Shown in pieces: positions 18,366 to 27,190 of a DNA stretch of 64,000 nucleotides; within the stretch, counting starts at the first letter, position 1, and every line of letters begins with the position of its first letter. The notes beneath the pieces are model-generated. The model ran no database searches. It saw only the letters and a program-made list of their open reading frames with translations, and was not told the DNA's origin. The translations under genes and the position numbers were made by a program. The DNA is from Shewanella algidipiscicola (GTDB lineage: Bacteria; Pseudomonadota; Gammaproteobacteria; Enterobacterales; Shewanellaceae): positions 62,001-126,000 of the forward strand of contig NZ_QPQT01000003.1 in assembly GCF_003605125.1 (NCBI RefSeq), read 5' to 3'.

Positions 18366-19239
18366 CCAAGATGACAGCGTAGATAAGGCGTTGCAACTGC
18401 TGTACCGCTCACAGGCAACCGAGCAACCTAGCGAGGCGTTAGACAGCCACATTTTAGCCATGGCGCAAGCATCCAAAATTCATGCGCCTAAGCAGGTGAG
18501 TTTCTGGCGCCAATATCGCTGGCCGCTCTCCTCGGCGGCGTCTGTGCTTTTAGTCGTGAGTATATTGCTGCTTAACCCGACCAGCCAAGACCCTTTGTTG
18601 ATGGAGCCAGCGTTTATTGCGCCACAAGCGCTAGAGAGCCAAGCCGCGCGCGCGCCTCGGGTGATGAGCGCGCCAATGGCTGCCCCTGAAAATGGTGAGC
18701 CTGAAATTGTAGGATCTACAGCTGCTGATTCAAATGTTGGCGAGTCAATAGCGAGTGATGCTAGTGCCAACTTGGTAGAGACCAGTAAAATGACTGCCAC
18801 GAGTCAGGTTAGCACTGAGCCAGCTTCTACTGTGAATGACTCAAACGAAACTACCCAACGCCATAAAGCTCTGGTGAGCACTGAAGGTGCGCCGATATTG
18901 CAAGGCAAGAGTGTTAGTTCTTCCCCTACGATTCTCGATAGCAAGGCTGACGCTAGCAACGTAAAGGATAGCGAGCCTAGCGCCGTAGCAGCCAGTGCTG
19001 CGGAGACCCGAGAGGCCCAACCGCCTGCCACATTAAAGGGGCAAGCCAAAGCCGTGATATCCGATAAACAAGCGCTTAATCACTTACAACAGCTTGTGAG
19101 CACTGAGCAATGGTCTGAAGCGATGGTATTGTTGCAGCGCATTAACCAGCAACGCCCACAATTAGCCGATAAGACGCACCCGTTACATCAAAAGTGGCGC
19201 CACTTAAGCCAACAAATCGACGCTCATAGCCAACCGTAG
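18352..19239 (+). CDS. membrane-anchored putative anti-sigma factor
   Basis: 295 residues: a cytoplasmic N-terminus of about 50 residues, one membrane segment (about 58-75, WPLSSAASVLLVVSILLLN), then a long Ser/Ala/Thr/Glu-rich low-complexity stretch and a helical C-terminal module (QLVSTEQWSEAMVLLQRI). Topology and overlap with the ECF sigma gene suggest it holds that sigma factor, but no zinc-binding anti-sigma motif (HxxxCxxC) is seen. The function is inferred from context. Confidence 0.7.
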   Translation: MTQNSQDDSVDKALQLLYRSQATEQPSEALDSHILAMAQASKIHAPKQVSFWRQYRWPLSSAASVLLVVSILLLNPTSQDPLLMEPAFIAPQALESQAARAPRVMSAPMAAPENGEPEIVGSTAADSNVGESIASDASANLVETSKMTATSQVSTEPASTVNDSNETTQRHKALVSTEGAPILQGKSVSSSPTILDSKADASNVKDSEPSAVAASAAETREAQPPATLKGQAKAVISDKQALNHLQQLVSTEQWSEAMVLLQRINQQRPQLADKTHPLHQKWRHLSQQIDAHSQP

Positions 19240-19263
19240 GCTGAGTTATCGACAGGCATAATG

Positions 19264-19288
19264 TTCACAGCCCGCAGGGGCTGTGGTT
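19264..19288 (+). terminator. hairpin after the sigma/anti-sigma pair
   Basis: CACAGCCC / GGGCTGTG, 8-bp perfect stem with a 4-base loop. No good T run follows, so it may be a stabilising or rho-assisted terminator. Confidence 0.5.
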
Positions 19289-19406
19289 AACTTAATTGGA
19301 CACATTTGCTAATAATTATTTGCTGATAAATTACTGCCTGGCTCGGTAAAGTTTGTTACCTTGTTACCCTAATAAAAACGAGATAAAACAAATAAATGAG
19401 CCGAAT

Positions 19407-22400
19407 ATGAAATTAAGTCATCTCTTTGCCTCTTGCGTGCTTGCATTAGGCACCTTACACACGACCCCGCTTATCGCTGCCTCCGATGCAGCCTCGAACT
19501 TGATTAATCAGGGTTACTATCGCGCCCCTGCTTTAAATGATAATACCTTGGTGTTTACCGCCGAAGGCGATTTATGGACTCAGCACTTAAACGATCCTCA
19601 AGCTCGCCGGCTTACCAGCTTGCCAGCAGAAGAACTGGGCGCCGCTATCTCTAAAGATGGTCAATGGGTTGCTTATGTTGCCAATTATGATGGCGCCAGT
19701 GAGGTGTACATTATTCCTATTCAGGGCGGTGTAGCCAAGCGGGTCAGTTTTGAGAATAGCCGAGTGCGAGTGCAAGGCTGGACCGCCGATGGCCAGGTGC
19801 TTTACGCCACCGACAATGCGTTTGGTCCGGCTAATTACTGGGTCCTTAAAAGTGTCGATCCTGTCAGCTTAACCACTAAAGATCTGCCGTTAGCCGATGC
19901 GATTGAAGGGGTTATCGATGATACTGGAGCTACGCTGTATTTCACCCGTTTTGGTCTGCAAACCACAGGCGATAATGCCAAGGTGTATCGTGGCGGCGCC
20001 AAAGGCGAGTTGTGGCGCTATACCTTAGGTAGCCAAGATGAAGCAGTAAAGCTAACAGGGACTCATAAAGGCTCGGTGCGTCAACCCATGTTGTGGCAAG
20101 AGCGGCTGTATTTTGTTAGTGATGCCAGTGGTAACGATAATATCTGGTCGATGGCCCTAAACGGCGATGACGTACGTCAGCACACACAGTTTAATGACTG
20201 GCAAGTGCGTGGTGCCCGTATGGATAATGGCCGTATTGTGTTCCAACAAGGGGCGGACATTCAATTGTATGATATTGCCACTAACCAGATGCAAACCCTC
20301 GATATACGGCTGACATCTGATTTTTCACAGCGACGTGAACATTGGGTTACGCAGCCGATGAAGTTTGCCACCGATACCCAGTTATCGCCTGCAGGCGACA
20401 AAGTAGTGGTCACTGCGCGAAGCCATGTGGCGATAGCGGGCACGGATGGTTCGCGCTTAGTCGAGTTGGCGTTACCGGGTGATCATCGCGTGCGACACGG
20501 GGTCATGAGCCCTGATGGCCGATGGGTGTACGGTATTAGCGATGCCTCTGGAGAGCAGGAGATTTGGCGCTTTGCTGCCGATGGCAGCCGACAAGCGAAG
20601 CAATTGACTACCAACGGCCATACTTTACGCATGGGGCTGCATTTATCACCCGATGGGCGCTATATCGCCCACGATGACTACGATGGCAATCTGTGGCTAC
20701 TCGACATAGAAAAGGGCAGTAACAATAAGATCATCACTCAAGGCCAAGGATTGGGGCCATATCGTGATGTGGTATGGTCAAATGACAGTCGCTTTATGGC
20801 CATCACCAAAGATGAACAAGGTCAATTACGGCCGCAAATCGTGCTGTATTCATTAAAAAAAGAGAAAGCACAGGCTCTGACTAGCGATAAATATGAATCC
20901 TTCTCACCCGCCTTTAGTGACGACGGTCAGTGGTTATACTTCATATCTAATCGTGCATTTAAAGCGACTCCTACCTCGCCGTGGGGCGACCGTAACATGG
21001 GCCCTATGTTCGATAATCGTAGCCAACTGTTTGCCGTGGCGCTAAGCGCAGATGCGCAGTTCCCCTTTAGTAAACCCACTGAGCTGACACCTCAGCCTGA
21101 TGACGAGCAAGACGATGACATAAAAACGCGTGTCGATTGGCAAGGATTGGCTCAACGTTTATGGCAAGTTCCGGTTGAATCTGGCAATTATAGTCAGCTG
21201 CAGGTGACCGAAAAGGGGTTATATGTGCTGTCTCACTCGGCTACACCAGACTCGGCTCCTTCGCTAAAGTGGATTAAATTTGATCCTATTAAGCCTAAAG
21301 TTGAGACCTTTGGCGATGATGTCGCCAGCTATAGCTTATCTGCCGATGACAGTAAGCTGTTTATCCGTCGGCACAGTAACGCTGGGCAAGAGATGCTGAT
21401 CCTCGATACCGCCGAGAAGCTGCCAACAGATATTAGCCGCGCTAAAGTACGTACCGATCAGTGGCAACTGGCGATTTCGCCGCCGCTAGAATGGCAGCAG
21501 ATGTTTGAAGATGCGTGGCTCATGCACCGAGATTCCTTTTTTGACAAAAACATGCGCGGTCTCGATTGGCAAGCAACGAAAGCTAAATATCAACCATTGT
21601 TGGCAAGACTCACTGACCGCCATGAACTTAACGATCTCTTTAAGCAGATGATGGGCGAATTAGACTCGTTACATTCGCAAGTTTATGGTGGCGATCTCCC
21701 CGCTGACGCTAAGCAGCCCAAGGCGGCTAATTTGGGGGCACGTTTGGAGCAAACTAAGCATGGGGTTCGTATTAGCCATATTTATCAAAATGATGCCGAG
21801 TTACCTAGCCATGCTTCGCCTTTAGGCCGTATAGAGGTTGACGCCGCAGTTGGTGATATCATCAGCGCCATTAATGGTAAATCCGTTAACACGGTGGCCG
21901 ATGTCGCCAAGGCTTTACGTAATCAGGTCAATAAGCAGGTTTTACTGACGTTAAAGCGTAATAAAAACAGCATTAAAACCGTGGTTGAGCCCATTGATAA
22001 TCGGACCAATGCCAAATTACGCTATTTAGATTGGGTGAATCATAATAGCCAGAAGGTGAGTGATAACAGCCAAGGTGATATCGGCTACTTGCATCTCTAC
22101 GCCATGGGCGCCGGTGATATCGCCAGTTTTGCACGTGAATTTTACGCCAACATCGACAAACAGGGATTAATTATCGATGTGCGTCGTAATCGTGGCGGTA
22201 ACATCGACAGCTGGATCATCGAAAAACTGCTGCGCCGTGCTTGGATGTTCTGGCAGCCCACCCAAGGCACTCCCAATAGCAATATGCAACAAGCTTTCCG
22301 TGGTCACATTGTGGTATTGACTGATCAACTGACCTATTCAGATGGGGAGACCTTCTCTGCGGGAGTTAAGGCGTTAGGCATTGCACCATTGATTGGTAAA

Positions 22401-22703
22401 CAAACCGCCGGCGCAGGTGTATGGTTGTCGGGTCGCAACGCGCTTACCGATAAAGGTATGGCGCGTGTTGCTGAGTATCCACAGTATGCCATGGATGGTC
22501 GCTGGATTGTGGAAGGCCGAGGTATTAGTCCAGATATTGAGGTCGATAATTTACCGCTCGCGACATTCAATGGCCATGATGCCCAGCTTGAAAAAGCCAT
22601 TAGCTATTTAAAAGCGCAATTAGTGGAGCAAGTCGTTTCTCCTTTAAAAGCACAGCCAATGCCGACTAGCGGTTTTGCTGATGATGTGAGTTTGCTGCAA
22701 TAG
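19407..22703 (+). CDS. tricorn-like S41 peptidase (periplasmic)
   Basis: About 1098 residues from the ATG at 19407, which gives a Sec signal peptide (MKLSHLFASCVLALGTLHTT...AA). The order is: N-terminal beta-propeller of PD40/WD40-like repeats (LSPAGDKVVV, MSPDGRWVYG, LSPDGRYIAHDD, AFSDDGQWLYF), a second propeller region, a tricorn core helical part (EDAWLMHRDSFFDKNMRG), a PDZ domain (GDIISAINGKSV) and an S41 catalytic domain with the nucleophile serine in TYSDGETFSAG. Such proteins degrade peptides handed on by larger proteases. A TTG upstream at 19353 would add 18 residues before the signal peptide and is unlikely. Confidence 0.92.
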   Translation: MKLSHLFASCVLALGTLHTTPLIAASDAASNLINQGYYRAPALNDNTLVFTAEGDLWTQHLNDPQARRLTSLPAEELGAAISKDGQWVAYVANYDGASEVYIIPIQGGVAKRVSFENSRVRVQGWTADGQVLYATDNAFGPANYWVLKSVDPVSLTTKDLPLADAIEGVIDDTGATLYFTRFGLQTTGDNAKVYRGGAKGELWRYTLGSQDEAVKLTGTHKGSVRQPMLWQERLYFVSDASGNDNIWSMALNGDDVRQHTQFNDWQVRGARMDNGRIVFQQGADIQLYDIATNQMQTLDIRLTSDFSQRREHWVTQPMKFATDTQLSPAGDKVVVTARSHVAIAGTDGSRLVELALPGDHRVRHGVMSPDGRWVYGISDASGEQEIWRFAADGSRQAKQLTTNGHTLRMGLHLSPDGRYIAHDDYDGNLWLLDIEKGSNNKIITQGQGLGPYRDVVWSNDSRFMAITKDEQGQLRPQIVLYSLKKEKAQALTSDKYESFSPAFSDDGQWLYFISNRAFKATPTSPWGDRNMGPMFDNRSQLFAVALSADAQFPFSKPTELTPQPDDEQDDDIKTRVDWQGLAQRLWQVPVESGNYSQLQVTEKGLYVLSHSATPDSAPSLKWIKFDPIKPKVETFGDDVASYSLSADDSKLFIRRHSNAGQEMLILDTAEKLPTDISRAKVRTDQWQLAISPPLEWQQMFEDAWLMHRDSFFDKNMRGLDWQATKAKYQPLLARLTDRHELNDLFKQMMGELDSLHSQVYGGDLPADAKQPKAANLGARLEQTKHGVRISHIYQNDAELPSHASPLGRIEVDAAVGDIISAINGKSVNTVADVAKALRNQVNKQVLLTLKRNKNSIKTVVEPIDNRTNAKLRYLDWVNHNSQKVSDNSQGDIGYLHLYAMGAGDIASFAREFYANIDKQGLIIDVRRNRGGNIDSWIIEKLLRRAWMFWQPTQGTPNSNMQQAFRGHIVVLTDQLTYSDGETFSAGVKALGIAPLIGKQTAGAGVWLSGRNALTDKGMARVAEYPQYAMDGRWIVEGRGISPDIEVDNLPLATFNGHDAQLEKAISYLKAQLVEQVVSPLKAQPMPTSGFADDVSLLQ

Positions 22704-23178
22704 CTGAGCTCGCGTTAGCGCGTTGATAAATCAGATCAGCGTGATGATGTTTTAGGGGGGTATTCGCCAAGCTGTTCCCAGGTGGATAGCCCCCATTTTT
22801 ATGGGCTGCATAAAGTTGCGATAGTGATAGCTTGATGCTGAAACTTTAGCCTAACAGGTTCAAAATTCAATGAAGGCAACTAGGTTTGAACCCTGATGTG
22901 TATAACGTGAATCTAGTTGAGCGCAAAGGGGCAGATTAATTTTTGTTTAGTTTTATCCGTTTATGAGTGATATAGCTGCTTTATTATCAATATCTAAGCA
23001 AACAGGCTTGCTTTTAAACGGTAACGGCGTTACATATGAAGCAGGGCAATGAATGGAGATCTACTGGTTGTTGACCCATGATTAATTGAGGTCAAATTGA
23101 AAAAAAACGCATCAGCGACTTGTTTTTCAGCTAGCTGCCCCAAGTTCATTATTGAAGTCATTTTTAAAAGGAAAACCT
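22704..23178. other. intergenic region tricorn-hpf
   Basis: No gene seen. It holds a 13-bp palindrome GTAAC-GGC-GTTAC at 23021-23033, about 145 bases before hpf, and a short AGCCC...GGGCT hairpin near 22788-22807. No convincing promoter was picked out. Confidence 0.4.
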
Positions 23179-23535
23179 ATGAAAATAAATCTTTCAGGTC
23201 ACCACGTTGATATTACCGATTCGATCAAAGAACATGTGAATCAAAAGTTTTCCAAAATCGCGACACATTTTCCGACGTTAATTTCACTCGATGTCATTAT
23301 TTCCAAAGAACATGGCGAGTATCAAGCCGAACTTAGAACAAATTATGAAGGTAGCCGAATCTCAGCTTCAGGTAGTGGTGAAGTGATGTATCCGGCTATA
23401 GCGACTGCGGCCAAGAAACTTGATGCAGCGCTCAAGCATAGAAAAGGGCAACTCAAGGCCGATCTGCATGAAAAGCCTGTCAGCACCACGCCAGAAATTG
23501 CCCATGAAATCATCCAAGAGATGAAACTGGTATAA
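23179..23535 (+). CDS. hpf: ribosome hibernation promoting factor / RaiA-type
   Basis: 118 residues of the short HPF/YfiA family: MKINLSGHHVDITDSIKEHVN at the start, the SLDVIISKEHGEYQAEL strand region and SGSGEVMYPAIATAAKKLDAALKHRKGQLK, the basic helix that sits in the 30S decoding site. It stops translation in stationary phase by binding the ribosome. The ATG at 23179 has AAAAGGAAA upstream; an in-frame TTG further upstream is not needed. Assigning HPF versus RaiA (YfiA) from sequence alone is uncertain. A terminator follows closely. Confidence 0.9.
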   Translation: MKINLSGHHVDITDSIKEHVNQKFSKIATHFPTLISLDVIISKEHGEYQAELRTNYEGSRISASGSGEVMYPAIATAAKKLDAALKHRKGQLKADLHEKPVSTTPEIAHEIIQEMKLV

Positions 23536-23549
23536 GCTTTATTGATAAC

Positions 23550-23577
23550 AAAAACCACCTTAACCGGTGGTTTTTTG
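23550..23577 (+). terminator. terminator of hpf
   Basis: AACCACC / GGTGGTT stem with a 6-base loop, followed by TTTTTT. Confidence 0.85.
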
Positions 23578-24079
23578 TTGCTAGGCCACGCTAAATAATA
23601 TTAGCTAGATTCATTAACCGATCAGCTTTCTCCATGCTAGAGAACAAAGCCAAACCACTATGTTTTCTGCACAACATCGATTCCCATCACGTCACAATTT
23701 AGCTATCACATCGTCAAAACGCTAAGATCGTGGTCTATGTTAGTGGTTCACGGCAAACTCTATTGCACCAGTTTGGTAATGGCTTAGGCACAGAGACTTA
23801 TCAAATATAATATTCTCAGGTTTGATGATATCGTTGAGCCAATATCTATCGCTGGGCACATTTATTTTAGCTTGAAATTTAGCTTGAAATAGAGTCAAAA
23901 GCATATGTTGGAGAGACTGAATAAAATGGGTCAATTAGCTAATATAACGGGGAGAAAACGTCTTTTAAAAGCCCTATAGCTAGAGAGTGGGTATATTAAG
24001 TTGTAGCAGCCTGGTTTTAAGTGGTTGATAGTAAAGGTAAACGTGCTCAACGCTTGGGCTTGCACTGAGCACGAGAGTG
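23578..24079. other. intergenic region, nothing recognised
   Basis: About 500 AT-rich bases between the hpf terminator and the end of the convergent hydrolase gene. A 64-codon minus-strand frame at 23740-23934 has no ribosome binding site or family I recognise. It carries a direct repeat of TTTAGCTTGAAAT in tandem near 23865-23890. Confidence 0.4.
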
Positions 24080-24868
24080 TTATTTGGCTAACCACTCAAT
24101 AATAGCTTGGTTAAATTTTCCAGGGGCTTCAGTCATGATCCAATGGCGCGTATCGAAGGCGATAACTTGGTTACCTTCTCTGGCAGCCATTTTTTTAGCC
24201 CAAGGTTCAGAATGGAACATGCCTGGCTTGTTTTTGCCGTATAAAAACAGCAGTGGGCATTTAATCTCTAAGGGTAAATGGCCTAAAGGTTTACCTGTTA
24301 AGGTGCGGCTCCACTTCCAGTAATAGGAGTAGGTCATCGAAGCGCTGATCAGTTGTTGATCGCCAGGAGCATGCAGCCATGTGGCCATTTTGCGCGTCAT
24401 GGTATCACCCAAGCCACCACCGATTTTCCAAGCGGTCGCTAACCACATCTGGTAAGCAAACATAAAGGCTTTCACCTTAGTGCTTAATTGGTGCTCCGCA
24501 GAGCCAGCATCGCCAATGTCTACGCCAATGATCTTTTCTACTTTCTCTTGATGGCGCATATAAAACTGGTAACCAAAAAAGCATCCCCAATCATGGAGCA
24601 TGAGCACCACTTTTTGATTGGGACTGACGGCTGTGATAACCGCATCAATAAGGTCAACAATCTGCTCTAACGTATATAAGGTGCGTGATTGGCTGTTTTC
24701 ATAGCCAGGTAGACTGAATCTGACACAGCGATAGTTCGATTGCAGCACTTTTACTTGGGGATCCCAGAGCCTATAGGTGTCAGGCCAACCGTGAAGCATG
24801 ACGATGGTCTGTTCGCCCTGGCCTTGGACATGCACTTGGGTTCCGTTTACATCAATTATTTCAACCAT
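24080..24868 (-). CDS. alpha/beta hydrolase (epoxide hydrolase/haloalkane dehalogenase-like)
   Basis: 262 residues with the alpha/beta-hydrolase fold. HGWPD (near residue 27) forms the oxyanion region, the nucleophile elbow LMLHDWGCFFG (near 93) has aspartate rather than serine, and the C-terminal histidine is in DTRHWIMTEAP (near 243). An aspartate nucleophile points to epoxide hydrolase or dehalogenase chemistry rather than esterase. The cap domain (about 130-190) is short. Natural substrate unknown. RBS GGAG lies just upstream; a 16-bp perfect palindrome sits about 30 bases before the start. Confidence 0.88.
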   Translation of the reverse strand: MVEIIDVNGTQVHVQGQGEQTIVMLHGWPDTYRLWDPQVKVLQSNYRCVRFSLPGYENSQSRTLYTLEQIVDLIDAVITAVSPNQKVVLMLHDWGCFFGYQFYMRHQEKVEKIIGVDIGDAGSAEHQLSTKVKAFMFAYQMWLATAWKIGGGLGDTMTRKMATWLHAPGDQQLISASMTYSYYWKWSRTLTGKPLGHLPLEIKCPLLFLYGKNKPGMFHSEPWAKKMAAREGNQVIAFDTRHWIMTEAPGKFNQAIIEWLAK

Positions 24869-24896
24869 TGTGACTCCAGCTATATCGTGAAATGAT

Positions 24897-24912
24897 TAGA
24901 GTATATACTCTA
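24897..24912. promoter_or_regulatory. 16-bp perfect palindrome upstream of the hydrolase
   Basis: TAGAGTATATACTCTA, self-complementary, 28-43 bases upstream of the minus-strand hydrolase start. The position suits a repressor operator; the core also contains TATACT, a possible -10. Confidence 0.5.
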
Positions 24913-25220
24913 TTTTTACAATAGGACTAATGAAATAGACTGTCTAGTAAATGTTAATGCATGAGATCAAAGTTTTTGAGTTTTTGTTGTTCAATAGTAA
25001 GGGGCGTATTGGTAAGTAGTAGGTTACGCAGTGGTATAAGTTGCAACTAAAACGCTTGTTAAGGTCTACTTCATAACGTCTAAATTCGCGGTAAGCGACC
25101 ATAGTGGTGATAGGCGATATTGTCGGCCCTAAACTCTTTGCTGTAACCATTAAACAGCAAAAGATCCTAATGATTAGCATACCTATTGAACTAAACGTCG
25201 CACCCATGCGTATACTCAGC
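24913..25220. other. intergenic region hydrolase / Trp-rich protein
   Basis: Holds the divergent start regions. The open frame continues upstream of the Trp-rich gene (from 25104) but does not resemble the family there, so I treat it as leader. No RNA or repeat seen. Confidence 0.4.
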
Positions 25221-25436
25221 ATGAATAACGTTAATCCTAAAAAATTACTGCATAGTAAATGGACCAAAGTGGTCCCCATGAACCGTGAAAAGCACTTTAC
25301 CATTGTGGAAGTCGAGTTAGATGAACAGCGCAATATTACCCTGTGTATTATCGAGGCGGTGATAAGTCACAAGCAATACTCCATAAATTGGCGTGAATTA
25401 AAAGACAAAGCGGTGTGGCGACTCGGTTGGTGTTGA
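25221..25436 (+). CDS. Trp-rich small protein, TIGR02450 family
   Basis: 71 residues in the pattern of the TIGR02450 family: NPKKLLHSKWTKVVP at the start, then REKHFTIVEVELDE and INWRELKDKAVWRLGWC at the end. The role is unknown; in other genomes members often lie near DNA photolyase or cryptochrome genes, but none is seen here. The ATG at 25221 is chosen because family members begin just before NPKKLLHSKWT; the frame is open for 39 more codons upstream. Confidence 0.85.
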   Translation: MNNVNPKKLLHSKWTKVVPMNREKHFTIVEVELDEQRNITLCIIEAVISHKQYSINWRELKDKAVWRLGWC

Positions 25437-25495
25437 CTAGGCGTGCCTGTTAACCGCTTTTTTCGATAAGGATAATTTCTATTTTGGTACAATGA

Positions 25496-25505
25496 TTGTG
25501 CGCAA
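25496..25505. promoter_or_regulatory. ohr upstream inverted repeat, left arm
   Basis: TTGTGCGCAA, itself nearly palindromic (TTGYGCRCAA). Its exact reverse complement occurs at 25552-25561. Both lie in the ohr leader about 90-150 bases before the start, a plausible pair of MarR-type (OhrR) operator sites. Confidence 0.45.
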
Positions 25506-25551
25506 TTAGTTTGCGTGTATTTTATTTTGCGGTTATAAATAAGCTAATCAG

Positions 25552-25561
25552 TTGCGCACAA
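25552..25561. promoter_or_regulatory. ohr upstream inverted repeat, right arm
   Basis: TTGCGCACAA, exact reverse complement of the site at 25496-25505, 56 bases downstream of it. Confidence 0.45.
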
Positions 25562-25647
25562 CCTAGTTGTCGTAGATGTTGAAACTGCAGTTATTTGGCC
25601 GTGAGCCAATGGGCTGTGCATTGATAATAATTTTATTCAAGGAGAAC

Positions 25648-26073
25648 ATGATGAAAACCTTATATCAAACCAGTGCCACAGCGAGTGCAGGACGCAACGG
25701 CCATGTCGCCACCGATGATGGAAATCTAGCTCTCATGCTTAGTTATCCAAAAGAGATGGGCGGCAGCGGCGAAGCCACAAATCCAGAGCAACTGTTTGCC
25801 GCAGGTTATAGTGCCTGTTTCTCAAATGCGATTTTACACGTTGCCCGCGAAGCTAAAATCGATTTAACTGCAGCGCCAGTGACGGCCAATGTTGGGATTG
25901 GTGCGCGTGTAGAAGGTGGATTTGCCTTAAGTGTAGCGTTGAGCGTGATGCTGGATTTACCACAAGCACAAGCGGTTAAATTAGTCGCCACGGCTCATCA
26001 AGTATGCCCATACTCGAATGCGGTACGTAACAATATCGACGTGAGTTTGCATGTTAATGGTCAGCAGTTGTAA
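25648..26073 (+). CDS. ohr: organic hydroperoxide resistance protein Ohr
   Basis: A thiol peroxidase that reduces organic and fatty-acid hydroperoxides, recycled through lipoylated proteins. 141 residues of the Ohr/OsmC fold. The peroxidatic cysteine is in AGYSACFSNAIL (near 61) and the resolving cysteine in HQVCPYSNAVRNN (near 125). The N-terminal YQTSATASAGRNG is typical of Ohr rather than OsmC. Start at 25648 follows AAGGAGAAC; ATGATG gives a one-codon ambiguity. No ohrR regulator gene adjoins it. A doxX gene follows after about 30 bases. Confidence 0.95.
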   Translation: MMKTLYQTSATASAGRNGHVATDDGNLALMLSYPKEMGGSGEATNPEQLFAAGYSACFSNAILHVAREAKIDLTAAPVTANVGIGARVEGGFALSVALSVMLDLPQAQAVKLVATAHQVCPYSNAVRNNIDVSLHVNGQQL

Positions 26074-26104
26074 TAAGTTGGTTAACACTGATTAATGGAG
26101 AATC

Positions 26105-26509
26105 ATGTTGAATAATATGGCCCCAATATTTGTCACCATCGGCAGGGTGTTACTGGCACTTTATTTCTTGTTACCTGGGATGATGAAATTCATCAGCTGG
26201 GATATGCATGTGGCGCTGATGCAAAAGCACAATATGGTGATGATACCTGTGTTATTAGCCGCTGCGGGTGTGTTCCAAATTACTGCGGCATTAGCGTTAA
26301 TCTTAAATCGTTACACCGGATTGGCTTCACTGTTATTGGCTGGTTTGGTTATCGTGATTAACTTTAGTTTGCATGACTTTTGGAATTTCAACGGGGTAGA
26401 AGGTGCGCATGAGATGCAAAACTTCGTTAAAAACCTTGGGATCTTGGCAGGCTTGTTGGTGTTAGCGGGGACAAATCAAACTGCCGACTCACAAAGAGTA
26501 AACGCTTAA
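26105..26509 (+). CDS. DoxX family membrane protein
   Basis: 134 residues with four membrane segments. GRVLLALYFLLPGMMKF at the N-terminus, AAGVFQITAALALIL in the middle and the NLGILAGLLVLAG end fit the DoxX/SURF4-like family. These are small inner-membrane proteins of uncertain role, sometimes linked to redox or thiol stress. It follows ohr by 31 bases and has its own GGAG ribosome binding site, so a shared transcript with ohr is likely and suggests a part in the oxidative response. Confidence 0.85.
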   Translation: MLNNMAPIFVTIGRVLLALYFLLPGMMKFISWDMHVALMQKHNMVMIPVLLAAAGVFQITAALALILNRYTGLASLLLAGLVIVINFSLHDFWNFNGVEGAHEMQNFVKNLGILAGLLVLAGTNQTADSQRVNA

Positions 26510-26613
26510 GCTTGCGAATATGGTGCGCGATAAAATTGTCAAAGCTTATCTGCCATTGCGTTTGAATTGACATGATGAAGCCTGAATAAGGTTAATTGTG
26601 TCAATTCTTTTTT

Positions 26614-26883
26614 ATGTTACTTAGTTTGGCGATTTTTCTGGCCACTCTTGACTATGTCTATCCTGCTGTTGTTTTACTGTACTTATCCGCTAAGTACGCT
26701 AGGGCGCACTCTGAGTTAGCGTATGGGCAGCGACGACTACCGTATTGGTTGCAACATGTTGCCATTAGCTTAACCGTGTTGGTCGGTGGTTACTGGCTGG
26801 TGGATGCGGTAACAGTGGGAGTGCCTCGCTTGCCGCTTATCGTCATGCGCCATTTTGCAGTAGTATTAGCCATTTTACCTTAA
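26614..26883 (+). CDS. small membrane protein, unknown, possibly truncated
   Basis: 89 residues from the ATG at 26614, with an N-terminal membrane segment (about 1-22), a basic loop (AKYARAHSELAYGQRRLPYW) and two more hydrophobic segments. No family recognised. An in-frame TTG at 26596 could add 6 residues. The downstream stretch 26884-27150 has protein-like fragments in more than one frame, so this may be the 5' part of a broken longer gene. Confidence 0.5.
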   Translation: MLLSLAIFLATLDYVYPAVVLLYLSAKYARAHSELAYGQRRLPYWLQHVAISLTVLVGGYWLVDAVTVGVPRLPLIVMRHFAVVLAILP

Positions 26884-27190
26884 TAAATTAGTGCCTTAGT
26901 TATTTAAGTCGCTTGGGCTTAACGGCGAATGTACAGGCATCACTGGACAAGCCTGTGTTGGCTTGGCGCTGAGCACGCCAATGGCCACTGCCTTTTGGGT
27001 AACCCACTATGCTGTTTATTTGCATTAATGGGTTAGTCTGGTTGTTTTTAGGGCTGCGTCTAAGTGGTATGCTAGCGGCGGTTCAAGCTGCCAGTTGCCA
27101 TTGATGGTGGGGCTGTTAAACAAAAATGAACAGAGGAAGCGTTAGATGATTAATATCAGGTGTAAAAGGTTAGGGGGGCTAGTTAAGCAC
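26884..27190. other. intergenic region with possible membrane-gene relics
   Basis: Frames such as GLALSTPMATAFWVTHYAV (ending near 27026) and INGLVWLFLGLRLSGMLAA (from the ATG at 27009) read like membrane segments but are short and in different frames. They could be a frameshifted remainder of the upstream membrane gene or chance. Confidence 0.3.

Noticed and set aside
23740..23934. 64-codon minus-strand frame
   Set aside because: No ribosome binding site, no family resemblance, AT-rich intergenic setting.
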